A stretch of DNA of 64,000 bases, from NCBI RefSeq assembly GCF_010731575.1, contig NZ_AP022617.1:1178001-1242000 (forward strand). The letters are read 5' to 3'. The notes beneath the pieces were generated by a model. The model had not been told where the DNA came from. It worked only from the letters and a program-made list of their open reading frames with translations, and did no database searches. Positions 1 through 9,402 of this stretch are shown here, piece by piece. Each line of letters opens with the position of its first letter. Position 1 is the first letter of the stretch. A program made the position numbers and the translations under genes. The stretch is from Mycolicibacterium monacense. Its GTDB lineage: Bacteria > Actinomycetota > Actinomycetes > Mycobacteriales > Mycobacteriaceae.

Positions 1-838
1 ACGCGTTGGTCACGTACACCGGCAGCGAGGCCAGCCCGGTGAGTGCGGTCGCGGTGTCGCCGTCCTCGTAGGCCGCCCTGACCTCGTCGAGGATGACCGC
101 ACTCTGCAGAACCGCCGTGAGCGCCGGTGCGAGCACGGCCTTGGTGATGCCGTTGATCCCGCCGCGGGTGAACAGGGCGTCGAGCACATCGCCGGCCTTT
201 TCCGCGCCCAGGGCGTCGGCGATGTCACCCGGGATCCCGAGCGTCGGGATCAGCGGGACGAACGGCCGCTCCAGGAACTGCACCAGGAACCAGATGTTGA
301 CCTCGCTGAAGGCCTCGACGAATTCACCGTTCTGCAGGTAGTTGACCGTGTTCTGCAGGATCGTGGGCAGGTTCTCCAACGCCGTCTGCAGAGCGGTGTT
401 GGAGGCCGCGCTACCGGATTCGATGATCGGGCCGTACTGATCGACGACCCCCTTCAGAGCGGTCAGGGTGCCGATGGGGTCGGCCGCCGTCGATGCGAAC
501 GTCTCCAGGAGCTCCGTGGCCAGCTCCGGGCTGCTCTGCAGGATCTGGCCCAGCGCGGGCAGCGTCACCGTCGACAGGTTCGTACCCAGCAACTCGAGGT
601 TGGCCAGCGTCGCTTCGATGCTGTTACCGAACTGGGTGAAGGGGTCGACCACCGCCGACAGCTCGACCGCTCGCACCTGGATGTCGGGGAGCGTCGGCGT
701 CACCGTCACCGGGGTAACGGCCATGGCGCCTGCGCCGACCACAGCCGCACCGGCGGCCAGGAACTTGTTGCGACGCGGCATCGAATGTGCGGACTCGGTT
801 GTGTCCCAGCCGAATTCGTCGCGTAGTGCTGCTTGCAC
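1..838 (-). CDS. GjpA-like mycobacterial envelope/porin-type protein (C-terminus cut by window edge)
   Basis: The reading frame stays open from a GTG at 838 to the window edge, so about 279 N-terminal residues are seen. An AGGAG ribosome-binding site lies 6-7 bases before the GTG. Residues 1-45 hold an Arg-rich stretch and an Ala/Gly/Val hydrophobic segment ending in AVTPVTVTPTLPDIQVRAVE, which matches the N-terminus I remember for mycobacterial proteins annotated as 'outer membrane porin GjpA'. The rest is Leu/Thr/Asn-rich with no catalytic motif. A promoter with two IdeR-like boxes lies just upstream, so iron-repressed expression is inferred. Porin activity is not shown by the sequence; a generic exported PE/PPE-like protein is the alternative. 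Confidence 0.6.
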   Translation of the reverse strand, partial: MQAALRDEFGWDTTESAHSMPRRNKFLAAGAAVVGAGAMAVTPVTVTPTLPDIQVRAVELSAVVDPFTQFGNSIEATLANLELLGTNLSTVTLPALGQILQSSPELATELLETFASTAADPIGTLTALKGVVDQYGPIIESGSAASNTALQTALENLPTILQNTVNYLQNGEFVEAFSEVNIWFLVQFLERPFVPLIPTLGIPGDIADALGAEKAGDVLDALFTRGGINGITKAVLAPALTAVLQSAVILDEVRAAYEDGDTATALTGLASLPVYVTNA

Positions 839-867
839 GGGTTCTCCTCATGGAATTTTGCGTTTGA

Positions 868-883
868 TCGCCACTTGTGGCGA
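868..883 (-). promoter_or_regulatory. 7-bp stem-loop in 5' UTR of the GjpA-like gene
   Basis: TCGCCAC and GTGGCGA form a perfect inverted repeat with a 2-base centre, between the predicted transcription start (about 883) and the ribosome-binding site. It could be an RNA hairpin or a protein-binding palindrome. Confidence 0.35.
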
Positions 884-889
884 GGCCAA

Positions 890-918
890 ACGTTAGCTGA
901 GCATTACCTAAGTAGCAA
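890..918 (-). promoter_or_regulatory. SigA-type promoter of the GjpA-like gene
   Basis: On the minus strand TTGCTA (918-913) and TAACGT (895-890) are separated by exactly 17 bases. This predicts a start near 883 and a leader of about 45 bases. The spacer and -10 element are covered by an IdeR-like box. Confidence 0.55.
893..911. promoter_or_regulatory. IdeR-like iron box 1
   Basis: TTAGCTGAGCATTACCTAA matches 15 of 19 positions of the established IdeR consensus TTAGGTTAGSCTAACCTAA. It overlaps the spacer and -10 element of the promoter at 890-918, the usual repressing position. Confidence 0.6.
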
Positions 919-936
919 TAGGTTCGCCTAACTTAA
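918..936. promoter_or_regulatory. IdeR-like iron box 2
   Basis: ATAGGTTCGCCTAACTTAA matches 16 of 19 positions of the IdeR consensus. It sits 25 bases from box 1 (start to start) and adjoins the -35 element, giving a tandem arrangement like other strongly iron-repressed mycobacterial promoters. Confidence 0.6.
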
Positions 937-1038
937 CTTAGGGTGTCTTTACCCAACGTAAGCACTGGTGAGAGGACTGGCGGGGCGCTGAGAGGAAACT
1001 GAGGACCGGCCCACTGGGGGTGCGCCGGGGCGCGGCGA

Positions 1039-1353
1039 CTAGATCTGCTGGGAGTAGGGCACGTCCATGTCGTACAACCGGGCGTGCAGCACCGTGCGGT
1101 TCCGCAGCGCGGAACGCACCGCACGGTGCAGACCGTCCTCGAGATAGATGACGCCCTGCCAGCGGACCGCGTGGGGGAACAGGTCGCCGTAGAAGGTCGA
1201 ATCCTCGGAGAGCAACCGGTCCAGCGCCAGCACGGTCGTGGTCGTCACGATCTCGTCGAGCCGGATCTGGCGGGGCGGGATACGCGACCACTCGCGATAG
1301 CTGAGACCGTGCTCGGGATAAGGCTTCCCGTCGCGGACACCCTTGAAGATCAT
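1039..1353 (-). CDS. Conserved mycobacterial protein, Rv2375-like
   Basis: A 104-residue soluble protein starting MIFKGVRDGKPYPEHGLSYR. It resembles, from memory, M. tuberculosis Rv2375, which is also divergent from hrcA. There is no signal peptide, membrane segment or catalytic motif. The conserved-looking core lies in the middle (SEDSTFYGDLFPHAVRW, EDGLHRAVRSALRN). Some annotation systems label relatives as VapB-type antitoxins, but no VapC-like PIN-domain gene lies next to it, so that label is not adopted. A GAAGG motif precedes the ATG. Function unknown. Confidence 0.8.
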   Translation of the reverse strand: MIFKGVRDGKPYPEHGLSYREWSRIPPRQIRLDEIVTTTTVLALDRLLSEDSTFYGDLFPHAVRWQGVIYLEDGLHRAVRSALRNRTVLHARLYDMDVPYSQQI

Positions 1354-1511
1354 CAGCGCGCCTTCGGTTGCTCTGCCCCCCGGTTACGACGAAGGTTAGC
1401 CGAACTCGGTTGGTGGGTAGTACGCCTACCGCGCACGATGCGTAACACGGCTGCTGAGCACCGTAAACTGGACCCCGAACAGCGCTGGGACTCGAGAGGT
1501 GGGTGGACACG

Positions 1512-2555
1512 ATGGGTAGTGCCGACGACCGCCGCTTCGAGGTGCTGCGCGCCATCGTCGCCGACTTCGTCGCCACCAAGGAGCCGATCGGCTCCAAGAC
1601 CCTGGTGGAGCGACACAACCTCGGGGTGTCCAGTGCGACCGTCCGCAACGACATGGCCGTCCTGGAGGCCGAGGGGTACATCACCCAGCCGCACACCAGT
1701 TCCGGGCGCGTCCCCACGGAGAAGGGCTACCGCGAGTTCGTCGACCGCCTCGACGACGTCAAACCGCTGTCGTCGGCCGAACGTCGGGCGATCCTCAAGT
1801 TCCTCGAGACCGGCGTCGACCTCGACGACGTGCTGCGCCGGGCGGTGCGCCTGCTGGCGCAGTTGACCCGTCAGGTCGCGATCGTGCAGTACCCGACCCT
1901 GTCCACCTCGTCGGTCCGCCACCTGGAGGTGGTGGCGCTCACGCCGGCACGCCTGCTGCTGGTCGTCATCACCGACACCGGCCGCGTCGATCAGCGCATC
2001 GTCGAACTCGGCGATGCAATCGACGAGCACGAACTCGCGACCCTGCGCGATCTGCTGGGCCAGGCACTGGAGGGTAAGCGGCTCTCCGCCGCGTCGGTGG
2101 CGGTCTCGGACCTCGCCACCCATCTGAGCGGCAGTCCCGGGATGTCGCACCGGTTGGCCGACGCTGTGGGCCGCTCGGCGACCGTGCTGGTCGAGACCCT
2201 GGTCGAGCACACCGAGGAGCGGCTGCTGCTCGGCGGCACCGCGAACCTCACCCGCAACACCGCCGATTTCGGCGGCTCGCTGCGGTCGGTTCTCGAAGCG
2301 CTCGAGGAGCAGGTGGTGGTGCTGCGGTTGCTCGCCGCGCAGCAGGAGGCGGGCAAGGTCACCGTGCGGATCGGTCACGAGACCGAGGCCGAGCAGATGG
2401 CGGGCACGTCGGTGGTCACCACCGCGTACGGCAGTTCGGGCAAGGTCTACGGCGGCATGGGTGTGGTGGGTCCCACACGGATGGACTATCCGGGAACTAT
2501 CGCTAATGTCGCTGCGGTTGCTTTGTACATAGGTGAGGTCCTGGGCACGCGATGA
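1512..2555 (+). CDS. hrcA: Heat-inducible transcription repressor HrcA
   Basis: A repressor of chaperonin genes that binds CIRCE elements. The 347-residue product has an N-terminal winged helix ([18 protein letters not shown], about 38-55) followed by [17 protein letters not shown], the HrcA signature, and a GAF-like C-terminal half. The ATG at 1512 is preferred over GTG 1503 because GAGGTGGG sits at normal spacing before the ATG and the product then begins [15 protein letters not shown], as in mycobacterial HrcA. A possible -10 (TAAACT, 1464-1469) lies upstream. No CIRCE copy was found here. It is followed by dnaJ2, the normal mycobacterial order. Confidence 0.95.
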   Translation: MGSADDRRFEVLRAIVADFVATKEPIGSKTLVERHNLGVSSATVRNDMAVLEAEGYITQPHTSSGRVPTEKGYREFVDRLDDVKPLSSAERRAILKFLETGVDLDDVLRRAVRLLAQLTRQVAIVQYPTLSTSSVRHLEVVALTPARLLLVVITDTGRVDQRIVELGDAIDEHELATLRDLLGQALEGKRLSAASVAVSDLATHLSGSPGMSHRLADAVGRSATVLVETLVEHTEERLLLGGTANLTRNTADFGGSLRSVLEALEEQVVVLRLLAAQQEAGKVTVRIGHETEAEQMAGTSVVTTAYGSSGKVYGGMGVVGPTRMDYPGTIANVAAVALYIGEVLGTR

Positions 2556-2609
2556 CCGCGGCGCAGGGAGAGTCTCAACAGCCGGTACACCGGCACTGAA
2601 AGGTCAAGC

Positions 2610-3764
2610 GTGGCACGCGATTATTACGGCCTGCTCGGAGTGAGCAAGGGCGCCAGCGATCAGGAGATCAAGCGCGCCTATCGCAAGCTCGCCCGCGAGC
2701 TGCACCCCGACGTCAACCCCGACGAGGAGGCGCAGGCGCGGTTCAAGGAGATCAGCGCCGCCTATGAGGTGCTGTCCGATCCCGAGAAGCGGCGGATCGT
2801 CGACCTCGGTGGTGACCCGCTCGAGAGTGCGGGCGCCTCGGGCGGGAATGGATTCGGCGCCGGTTTCGGTGGGCTGGGCGATGTGTTCGAGGCGTTCTTC
2901 GGCGGTGGCGGCGGCTCCCGCGGACCCATCGGACGGGTCCGGCCGGGCTCGGACTCCCTGCTGCGGATGCGGTTGGACCTGGCCGAATGCGCGACCGGTG
3001 TGACCAAGCAGGTCACCGTCGACACCGCCGTGCTGTGCGACCTGTGCCACGGTAAGGGCACCCACGGCACCTCCACCCCCGCGACGTGCGACACCTGCGG
3101 CGGCCGCGGTGAGATCCAGACCGTGCAGCGCTCGCTGCTGGGCCAGGTCATGACGACGCGGCCGTGCCCGGTGTGCGGCGGCGTCGGCGAAGTGATCCCC
3201 GATCCGTGCCACCGCTGCGGCGGCGACGGCCGCGTCCGCGCCCGGCGTGAGATCAGCGTCAAGATCCCGGCCGGGGTCGGTGACGGCATGCGCGTGCGGC
3301 TGGCCGCCCAGGGTGAGGTCGGACCCGGCGGGGGACCGGCGGGGGACCTGTACGTCGAGGTGCACGAGAAGCCGCACGACGTGTACGTCCGCGACGGCGA
3401 CGACCTGCACTGCACGGTGTCGGTGCCGATGGTCGACGCCGCGCTGGGCACCACCGTCAGCGTCGACGACATCCTCGGCGGTCCGCTCGAACTCATCATC
3501 GCCGCCGGTACCCAGCCGGGCGCGGTGTCGACGCTGCGCGGCCACGGTATGCCGCACCTGCGGTCGGGTGTCCGGGGCGACCTGCACGCCCACATCGACG
3601 TGGTGGTGCCGGCCAAGCTGGACCACACCGACATCGAGCTGCTGCGCCAGCTCAAGGAGCATCGCAGCCGGGACGTCGCCGAGGTCCGCACCAGCAGTTC
3701 ACCGGCCGCGTCGAACGCCGGCGGACTGTTCAGCCGGCTGCGCGAGACGTTCACCGGCCGCTAG
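2610..3764 (+). CDS. dnaJ2: Chaperone DnaJ (mycobacterial DnaJ2)
   Basis: An Hsp40 co-chaperone that stimulates DnaK ATPase activity and holds unfolded clients. The 384-residue protein has a J domain with HPD at 32-34, a Gly/Phe-rich linker (about 70-110), and four CxxCxGxG-type zinc repeats from CDLCHGKG (about residue 143) to CHRCGGDG (about 208). The C-terminal substrate-binding domains follow. The GTG start is followed by [10 protein letters not shown], as in the family. It lies 54 bases after hrcA and is probably co-transcribed, linking it to the heat-shock response. Confidence 0.96.
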   Translation: MARDYYGLLGVSKGASDQEIKRAYRKLARELHPDVNPDEEAQARFKEISAAYEVLSDPEKRRIVDLGGDPLESAGASGGNGFGAGFGGLGDVFEAFFGGGGGSRGPIGRVRPGSDSLLRMRLDLAECATGVTKQVTVDTAVLCDLCHGKGTHGTSTPATCDTCGGRGEIQTVQRSLLGQVMTTRPCPVCGGVGEVIPDPCHRCGGDGRVRARREISVKIPAGVGDGMRVRLAAQGEVGPGGGPAGDLYVEVHEKPHDVYVRDGDDLHCTVSVPMVDAALGTTVSVDDILGGPLELIIAAGTQPGAVSTLRGHGMPHLRSGVRGDLHAHIDVVVPAKLDHTDIELLRQLKEHRSRDVAEVRTSSSPAASNAGGLFSRLRETFTGR

Positions 3765-3777
3765 GAAGGCTCGTCGC

Positions 3778-4524
3778 GTGCGCGACCTCTTCTATGTCGA
3801 CGCGCTGCCCGGCCTCGGTGAGCTCGCCGTCGTCGACGGCGACGCCGGTTTTCACGCCACCAACGTGCGGCGCACCCGTGCCGGTGAACACCTCGACCTG
3901 GGTGATGGCGACGGCACCGTGGCGCACTGCGTGGTCGAGGACGTCGGCAAGGGCCGGCTGACCGCACGCGTGCTGGAACGCCGCACCGTCACACCACCCG
4001 CGCCGGCAGTGACCGTCGTCCAGGCGATCCCCAAATCCGACCGCGCGGAGCTGGCGGTGGAGTCGGCCACCGAGGCCGGCGCCGACGCGGTTCTCGCGTG
4101 GCAGGCCGCCCGCTGCGTGGCGCGCTGGGACGGAGCCGCCAAGGTGGACAAGGGTCTGCGGCGCTGGCGTGCGGTGGTCCGCTCCGCGGCGCGGCAGTCG
4201 CGGCGCGCCCACATCCCGCCGGTCGACGGTGTGGTGACGACGGCCGAGCTGGTGTGCCGGGTGACCGCCGAGGTGGCCGACGGCGCGACGGTGTTGGTCC
4301 TGCACGAATCCGCCACCGGCCCGCTGACGGGCGTGGATCTGACGCAGGCCCGGGCGGTGACCCTGATCGTGGGACCCGAGGGCGGGATCGCCGACGAGGA
4401 GCTCGATGCCCTGACGGCGGCGGGGGCGGTGGCGGTCCGCCTCGGTCCGACGGTGTTGCGCACCTCGACCGCGGCGGCGGTCGGGCTCGGCGCACTAGGG
4501 GTGCTGACGCCGCGCTGGCGGTAG
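3778..4524 (+). CDS. rsmE: 16S rRNA (uracil(1498)-N(3))-methyltransferase RsmE
   Basis: Methylates U1498 of 16S rRNA using SAM. The 248-residue protein has an N-terminal PUA-like region ([10 protein letters not shown]...) and a SPOUT fold marked by [24 protein letters not shown], by [14 protein letters not shown], which forms the SAM-binding knot, and by [12 protein letters not shown] near the C-terminus. The GTG at 3778 is chosen because it starts 13 bases after the dnaJ2 stop; a longer frame into dnaJ2 is rejected. Its last 30 bases overlap the convergent membrane gene. Confidence 0.95.
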   Translation: MRDLFYVDALPGLGELAVVDGDAGFHATNVRRTRAGEHLDLGDGDGTVAHCVVEDVGKGRLTARVLERRTVTPPAPAVTVVQAIPKSDRAELAVESATEAGADAVLAWQAARCVARWDGAAKVDKGLRRWRAVVRSAARQSRRAHIPPVDGVVTTAELVCRVTAEVADGATVLVLHESATGPLTGVDLTQARAVTLIVGPEGGIADEELDALTAAGAVAVRLGPTVLRTSTAAAVGLGALGVLTPRWR

Positions 4525-5091
4525 TGCCCCCACCAACGAAGCGGCGGCGCACACCTGCCACGTCAGGATCGGGTAGACGCTCGCGCGCTCCCACACCGGA
4601 TCGGGCAGCATGACGATCCCGGTCCACGTCTGCACACCCAGCGCTCCGAGGCTGGCCAGGCCGAACCCGCCGATCACCCTCGAGAACAACCGGAAGGTGC
4701 GACCGGGCCGCAGTGACGCACCGGCGAGTGCGGCCGCATTGCCGCCGCCGATCGCGAGCGCCGCGCCGACGATGTGCAGCACGCCCCCGCCCGCGGGCAC
4801 GGTCCCGACCAGGATGTTGCCGACCGCGTTGGCCACCGCGAACGCCGTCAGCATCCGGTGGCGCGATCCGCTCACCAGCACCGCACCCGACAGGAACAAC
4901 ACGCCCTGCACGACGAACGCGATATTCATCAGCGCGGCCCAGGGCTGACCGGGCGCACCGAGTTCGCTGATGTAGTCACGGACGTAGCTGTAGGACGGCC
5001 GGTACGCCGCGGCGGTGACCGCCTCAGCCGTCAGATAGGCCGTCGCACCGAGAATCCAGGCGGTCGCTGCGGCGCGGGGGCGGGGGATCAT
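4495..5091 (-). CDS. DUF998-type membrane protein
   Basis: A 198-residue integral membrane protein with about six hydrophobic segments. The first ([19 protein letters not shown]) is followed by [19 protein letters not shown], typical of DUF998 proteins. The ATG at 5091 is chosen over ATG 5112 because GGGAG lies at correct spacing before it. Reaction and substrate are unknown. It is inserted between rsmE and phoH on the opposite strand, so it is not part of either transcription unit. Confidence 0.8.
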   Translation of the reverse strand: MIPRPRAAATAWILGATAYLTAEAVTAAAYRPSYSYVRDYISELGAPGQPWAALMNIAFVVQGVLFLSGAVLVSGSRHRMLTAFAVANAVGNILVGTVPAGGGVLHIVGAALAIGGGNAAALAGASLRPGRTFRLFSRVIGGFGLASLGALGVQTWTGIVMLPDPVWERASVYPILTWQVCAAASLVGALPPARRQHP

Positions 5092-5203
5092 CGGCGCTCC
5101 CAGGTTAAGCATTGGGGCGGTGTCGCACCCGGCGGTAGACTCAGACCAGCGACGATACGGCCGGCCCGCCCGGACAAGACAGAAAGCAGGCAGAAAGCAG
5201 CAC

Positions 5204-6277
5204 GTGACGCCCCGCGAAACGAACGCTGACTCGTCCGGGTCATCTCCGGCCCCCAGGACGGGACCGTCGACCGGCACCCCGGTACGCAGCAGCATTGATG
5301 TTCCGCCCGATCTCGTCATGGGCCTGCTCGGCTCCGCCGACGAGAACCTGCGAGCCCTCGAAGGACTGCTGTCGGCAGACGTCCATGTCCGCGGCAACGC
5401 ACTCACCCTCACCGGTGAACCCGCCGATGTCGCGCTCGCGGAACGGGTGGTCTCCGAACTGGTCGCCATCGTCTCCAGTGGCCAGCATCTGACCCCGGAG
5501 GCAATCCGGCACAGCGTGGCGATGCTCACCGGCACCGGCGACGAGTCACCCGCCGAGGTGCTCACGCTGGACATCCTGTCGCGGCGCGGCAAGACCATCC
5601 GGCCCAAGACGCTGAACCAGAAGCACTATGTCGACGCCATCGACGCGCACACCATCGTGTTCGGCATCGGTCCGGCCGGCACCGGTAAGACCTACCTCGC
5701 GATGGCCAAGGCCGTCAGTGCCCTGCAGACCAAGCAGGTCAGCCGCATCATCCTGACTCGTCCCGCCGTCGAAGCCGGTGAGCGCCTCGGCTTCCTGCCC
5801 GGCACGCTCAGCGAGAAGATCGACCCGTATCTGCGGCCCCTCTACGACGCGTTGCACGACATGATGGATCCGGAGCTGATCCCGAAGCTGATGAGCGCCG
5901 GTGTCATCGAGGTGGCGCCGCTGGCGTACATGCGGGGCAGGACGATCTCGGACGCGTTCATCATCCTCGACGAGGCGCAGAACACCACCGCCGAGCAGAT
6001 GAAGATGTTCCTCACCCGCCTCGGCTTCAACTCGAAGATCGTCGTCACCGGTGACATCACCCAGATGGATCTGCCCGGCGGTGCGGAGTCGGGTCTGCGC
6101 GCGGCGATGCGCATCCTCGACAACATCGACGACATCCACTTCGCCGAACTCACCAGCGCCGACGTCGTCCGTCACCGCCTGGTCGGCGAAATCGTCGACG
6201 CGTACGCCAGATTCGAGGAGCCCGCACAGCTGAACCGGGCCCAGCGGCGCGCGTCCAACGGCCGGTCGCGGCGGTAG
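5204..6277 (+). CDS. phoH: PhoH-family ATPase (PhoH1)
   Basis: A cytoplasmic P-loop ATPase, often encoded beside ybeY and thought to act in RNA metabolism. The 357-residue protein has an N-terminal KH-like region ([20 protein letters not shown]), Walker A GPAGTGKT at about 156-163, [21 protein letters not shown] after it, and Walker [10 protein letters not shown] near 252. The GTG at 5204 gives the N-terminus [11 protein letters not shown], matching mycobacterial PhoH1 in length; the longer upstream frame is rejected. A TAGACT -10-like hexamer lies near 5136. ybeY starts 4 bases downstream. Confidence 0.95.
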   Translation: MTPRETNADSSGSSPAPRTGPSTGTPVRSSIDVPPDLVMGLLGSADENLRALEGLLSADVHVRGNALTLTGEPADVALAERVVSELVAIVSSGQHLTPEAIRHSVAMLTGTGDESPAEVLTLDILSRRGKTIRPKTLNQKHYVDAIDAHTIVFGIGPAGTGKTYLAMAKAVSALQTKQVSRIILTRPAVEAGERLGFLPGTLSEKIDPYLRPLYDALHDMMDPELIPKLMSAGVIEVAPLAYMRGRTISDAFIILDEAQNTTAEQMKMFLTRLGFNSKIVVTGDITQMDLPGGAESGLRAAMRILDNIDDIHFAELTSADVVRHRLVGEIVDAYARFEEPAQLNRAQRRASNGRSRR

Positions 6278-6281
6278 CGCG

Positions 6282-6815
6282 ATGAGCATCGAGGTGTCCA
6301 ACGAATCGGGCATCGACGTCTCCGAGGAGGAGTTGATCAGCGTCGCCCGGTTCGTCATCGAGAAGATGAACGTCAACCCGGCCGCCGAACTGTCGATGGT
6401 CCTGCTCGACACGTCGTCGATGGCCGATCTGCACATGCGCTGGATGGATCTGCCCGGCCCGACCGACGTGATGAGCTTCCCGATGGACGAGCTCGAACCC
6501 GGCGGCCGCCCCGATGCGCCCGAACCGGGTCCCGCCATGCTCGGCGACATCGTGCTGTGCCCCGAATTCGCCGCGAAACAGGCGGAGACGGCGGGCCATT
6601 CGCTGGGCCACGAACTGGCGCTGCTGACGGTGCACGGCGTCCTGCACCTGCTGGGCTACGACCACGCCGAACCCGACGAGGAGAAAGAGATGTTCGCGTT
6701 GCAGCGTGAACTGCTCGAGGAGTGGGTGGCCCATCAGGTCGAGGCGTATCACCTCGACCGTCAGACCGAGCGAGACCGGCGGCTGCTCGACAAGTCCCGG
6801 TACTTCGACGAATGA
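6282..6815 (+). CDS. ybeY: Endoribonuclease YbeY
   Basis: A zinc-dependent endoribonuclease for rRNA maturation and ribosome quality control. The 177-residue protein carries the diagnostic [11 protein letters not shown] motif (H-x3-H-x5-H, about 117-127) that binds the metal, and [11 protein letters not shown] upstream of it. It is in the phoH-ybeY-CorC operon: 4 bases from phoH, and its stop overlaps the next start as ATGA, indicating translational coupling. Confidence 0.96.
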   Translation: MSIEVSNESGIDVSEEELISVARFVIEKMNVNPAAELSMVLLDTSSMADLHMRWMDLPGPTDVMSFPMDELEPGGRPDAPEPGPAMLGDIVLCPEFAAKQAETAGHSLGHELALLTVHGVLHLLGYDHAEPDEEKEMFALQRELLEEWVAHQVEAYHLDRQTERDRRLLDKSRYFDE

Positions 6816-8122
6816 GCGGACTTCCCCAACTCATCGGAGTGATCGCGCTCGTCGCGTTCGGTGGGCTGTTCGCGGCGATCGACGCCGCGCTGAGCACGGT
6901 GTCCATGGCCCGGGTCGAGGAACTCGTACGCGAGGAACGGCCGGGAGCCGTGCGGTTGCAGCGGGTGATGCACGAACGGCCCCGCTACATCAACCTCATC
7001 GTGCTGCTGCGGATCGCCTGCGAGGTAACCGCGACCGTGCTGCTCGCCGCCTACCTGGACGGCCACCTCGGCGTGAGCTGGGGACTGACCGCGGCCGCGG
7101 CCATCATGGTGGTCGCCAGCTTCGTCGCCGTCGGCGTCGGGCCGCGCACCGTCGGGCGCCAGAACGCCTATCCCATCGCGCTGTACACCGCGCTTCCGCT
7201 GCAGGCCATCTCGGTGCTGCTCACCCCGATCAGCCGCCTGCTGGTGTTGATCGGCAACGCGCTGACCCCCGGCCGCGGATTCCGCAACGGGCCGTTCGCC
7301 TCGGAGATCGAACTGCGTGAGGTCGTCGACCTGGCCCAGCAGCGCGGCGTGGTGGCCGACGACGAGCGCCGGATGATCCAGTCGGTGTTCGAACTCGGCG
7401 ACACCGCGGCTCGCGAGGTGATGGTGCCGCGCACCGAGATGGTGTGGATCGAAAGTGACAAGACAGCCGGCCAGGCCACCTCACTCGCGGTCCGCAGCGG
7501 ACACTCCCGCATCCCCGTCATCGGGGAGAACGTCGACGACGTGGTCGGCGTGGTGTATCTGAAAGACCTCGTCCAGCAGACGTATTACTCGGTCAACGGC
7601 GGCCGCGACACCACCGTCGCACAGGTCATGCGCGATCCGGTGTTCGTGCCGGACTCCAAACCGCTCGACGAACTGCTACGTGAGATGCAGCGCGACCGCT
7701 ACCACATGGCGCTGCTGGTCGACGAGTACGGCGCCATCGCCGGGCTGGTCACCATCGAGGACGTCCTCGAGGAGATTGTGGGCGAGATCGCCGACGAGTA
7801 CGACACCGACGAGGTGGCGCCGGTCGAAGAACTCGGCAACCGGGAGTACCGGGTGTCCGCGCGGCTGCCCATCGAGGACCTCGGCGAGCTCTACGACATC
7901 GAGTTCGGCGAGGATCTCGACGTCGACACCGTCGGCGGTCTGGTCGCCTTCGAACTCGGGCGCGTACCGCTGCCCGGCGCCGAGATCACCTGGGACGGCT
8001 TGCGGCTCAAGGCCGAAGGCGGCCCCGACCATCGCGGCCGGGTGCGCATCGGCACCGTCCTGGTCAGTCCCACCGAGCCAGAGCACGACGACGAGACCGA
8101 ACCCGAGGAGCGCGGTGACTGA
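6812..8122 (+). CDS. CNNM/CorC-type membrane protein with CBS pair (hemolysin family)
   Basis: A 436-residue inner-membrane protein of the Mg2+/Co2+ efflux-associated CNNM/CorC family. An N-terminal DUF21 region has about four membrane segments (residues 5-150). A tandem CBS domain follows ([16 protein letters not shown]... to [26 protein letters not shown], about 205-330), then a C-terminal CorC/HlyC domain (about 345-425). The ATG at 6812 overlaps the ybeY stop. The old 'hemolysin' name is historical; ion transport is the family inference. Confidence 0.9.
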   Translation: MSGLPQLIGVIALVAFGGLFAAIDAALSTVSMARVEELVREERPGAVRLQRVMHERPRYINLIVLLRIACEVTATVLLAAYLDGHLGVSWGLTAAAAIMVVASFVAVGVGPRTVGRQNAYPIALYTALPLQAISVLLTPISRLLVLIGNALTPGRGFRNGPFASEIELREVVDLAQQRGVVADDERRMIQSVFELGDTAAREVMVPRTEMVWIESDKTAGQATSLAVRSGHSRIPVIGENVDDVVGVVYLKDLVQQTYYSVNGGRDTTVAQVMRDPVFVPDSKPLDELLREMQRDRYHMALLVDEYGAIAGLVTIEDVLEEIVGEIADEYDTDEVAPVEELGNREYRVSARLPIEDLGELYDIEFGEDLDVDTVGGLVAFELGRVPLPGAEITWDGLRLKAEGGPDHRGRVRIGTVLVSPTEPEHDDETEPEERGD

Positions 8123-8435
8123 GCTGGACCCCGAGGACGACAAACTCGTCGTGCTGGCGCGCGGCGCCATGGCGCGGGCCGAGGCGGCCGGCGGCGCCGC
8201 CGTGCGCGACCTCGACGGCCGCACCTACGCCGGCGCCCCCGTGGCGCTCAACGCGCTCCCGCTGACCGCCCTGCAGGCGGCGGTCGCCGCGGCGGTGTCG
8301 AGCGGGGCCGCCGGGTTCGAGGCGGCGGTGCTGGTCGGCGGCTCGGCCGACGATGCGGGGGTGGCCGCGGTGCGTGAGCTGTCCGCCGACGCCGCGGTGA
8401 TCGTCACCGACCGGTCCGGGAAGGTGCTCTCATGA
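8115..8435 (+). CDS. Cytidine deaminase-like protein lacking the catalytic motifs
   Basis: A 106-residue protein in the position of M. tuberculosis Rv2365c, which is annotated as cytidine-deaminase-like. It contains the general fold pattern ([30 protein letters not shown]). However, it has neither the HAE nor the PCxxC zinc-binding motifs; in fact it has no Cys and no His. Catalysis as a deaminase is therefore unlikely. The GTG at 8115 overlaps the end of the CorC gene. A structural or RNA-binding role is possible but not shown. Confidence 0.75.
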   Translation: MTELDPEDDKLVVLARGAMARAEAAGGAAVRDLDGRTYAGAPVALNALPLTALQAAVAAAVSSGAAGFEAAVLVGGSADDAGVAAVRELSADAAVIVTDRSGKVLS

Positions 8436-8506
8436 CCGCCGAGACTGCTCACAGATCACGTATCGCAGCGGAATCACGATCTCACCGCAGGCTCGGCGAT
8501 AGATGA
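8432..8506 (+). CDS. Possible 24-codon coupled ORF between the cdd-like gene and era
   Basis: An ATGA overlap with the preceding stop opens a 24-residue frame ([20 protein letters not shown]...) whose TGA overlaps the era start as ATGA. It exactly bridges the gap between the two genes, as a coupling device would. Codons such as AGA, TCA and CGA are unlike the neighbouring genes, so it may not encode a functional peptide. No homolog is recognised. Confidence 0.25.
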   Translation: MTAETAHRSRIAAESRSHRRLGDR

Positions 8507-9402
8507 GCGAGTTCCGTTCGGGCTTCGTGTGTTTCGTCGGCAGGCCCAACACCGGCAAGTCGACCCTGACCAACGCGCTCGTCGGCACCAAGGTGGCGAT
8601 CACGTCCAACCGGCCGCAGACCACCCGCCACACCATCCGCGGCATCGTGCACCGCGACGAGTTCCAGATCATCCTCGTCGACACGCCGGGTCTGCACCGG
8701 CCGCGCACGCTGCTGGGGCAGCGGCTCAACGACCTGGTCAAGACCACCTACTCCGAGGTCGACGTGATCGGCCTGTGCATCCCCGCCGACGAGGCGATCG
8801 GGCCGGGGGACCGGTGGATCCACGAGCAGATCCGCGCCGTCGCGCCGCGGACCACGCTGGTCGTGATCGTCACCAAGATCGACAAGGTGCCCAAGGACCG
8901 GGTCGCCGCGCAGTTGATGGCGGTCAGTGAACTGATCGGGCCCGACGCCGAGATCGTGCCCGTCTCGGCGACCACCGGTGAACAGCTCGACGTGCTGACC
9001 GACGTACTGGCCGGCAAGCTGCCGCCCGGCCCGGCGTTCTACCCCGACGGCGAACTGACCGACGAACCCGAAGAGACGCTGATGGCCGAGTTGATCCGCG
9101 AGGCCGCGCTCGAAGGTGTGCGCGACGAGCTGCCGCACTCGCTGGCGGTGGTCATCGACGAGGTGAGCCCGCGCGAGGACCGGGACGACCTCATCGACGT
9201 GCACGCCATCCTCTATGTCGAACGCGACAGCCAGAAGGGCATCGTGATCGGCAAGGGTGGCGCGCGGTTGCGCGAGGTGGGCACGGCCGCACGACTACAG
9301 ATCGAGAAGCTGCTCGGCACGAAGGTCTACCTCGACCTGCGCGTGAAGATCGCCAAGAACTGGCAGCGCGACCCCAAACAGCTTGGCCGACTGGGCTTTT
9401 AA
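8503..9402 (+). CDS. era: GTPase Era
   Basis: An essential GTPase that binds the 3' end of 16S rRNA during 30S assembly. The 299-residue protein has G1 GRPNTGKS (13-20), G3 DTPG, G4 TKID and G5 VSATTG. A C-terminal KH domain carries IVIGKGG and the family ending VKIAKNWQRDPKQLGRLGF. Its position after phoH-ybeY-CorC-cdd is the standard actinobacterial ribosome-maturation operon. The stop overlaps the convergent amidase gene by 4 bases. Confidence 0.97.
   Translation: MSEFRSGFVCFVGRPNTGKSTLTNALVGTKVAITSNRPQTTRHTIRGIVHRDEFQIILVDTPGLHRPRTLLGQRLNDLVKTTYSEVDVIGLCIPADEAIGPGDRWIHEQIRAVAPRTTLVVIVTKIDKVPKDRVAAQLMAVSELIGPDAEIVPVSATTGEQLDVLTDVLAGKLPPGPAFYPDGELTDEPEETLMAELIREAALEGVRDELPHSLAVVIDEVSPREDRDDLIDVHAILYVERDSQKGIVIGKGGARLREVGTAARLQIEKLLGTKVYLDLRVKIAKNWQRDPKQLGRLGF

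Noticed and set aside
1354..1511. Search for a CIRCE element upstream of hrcA
   Set aside because: Only partial resemblance (GCTGAGCAC, TTAGCC) with no GAGTGCTAA partner; a short GGTAG/CTACC repeat near 1415-1430 is too weak to call.
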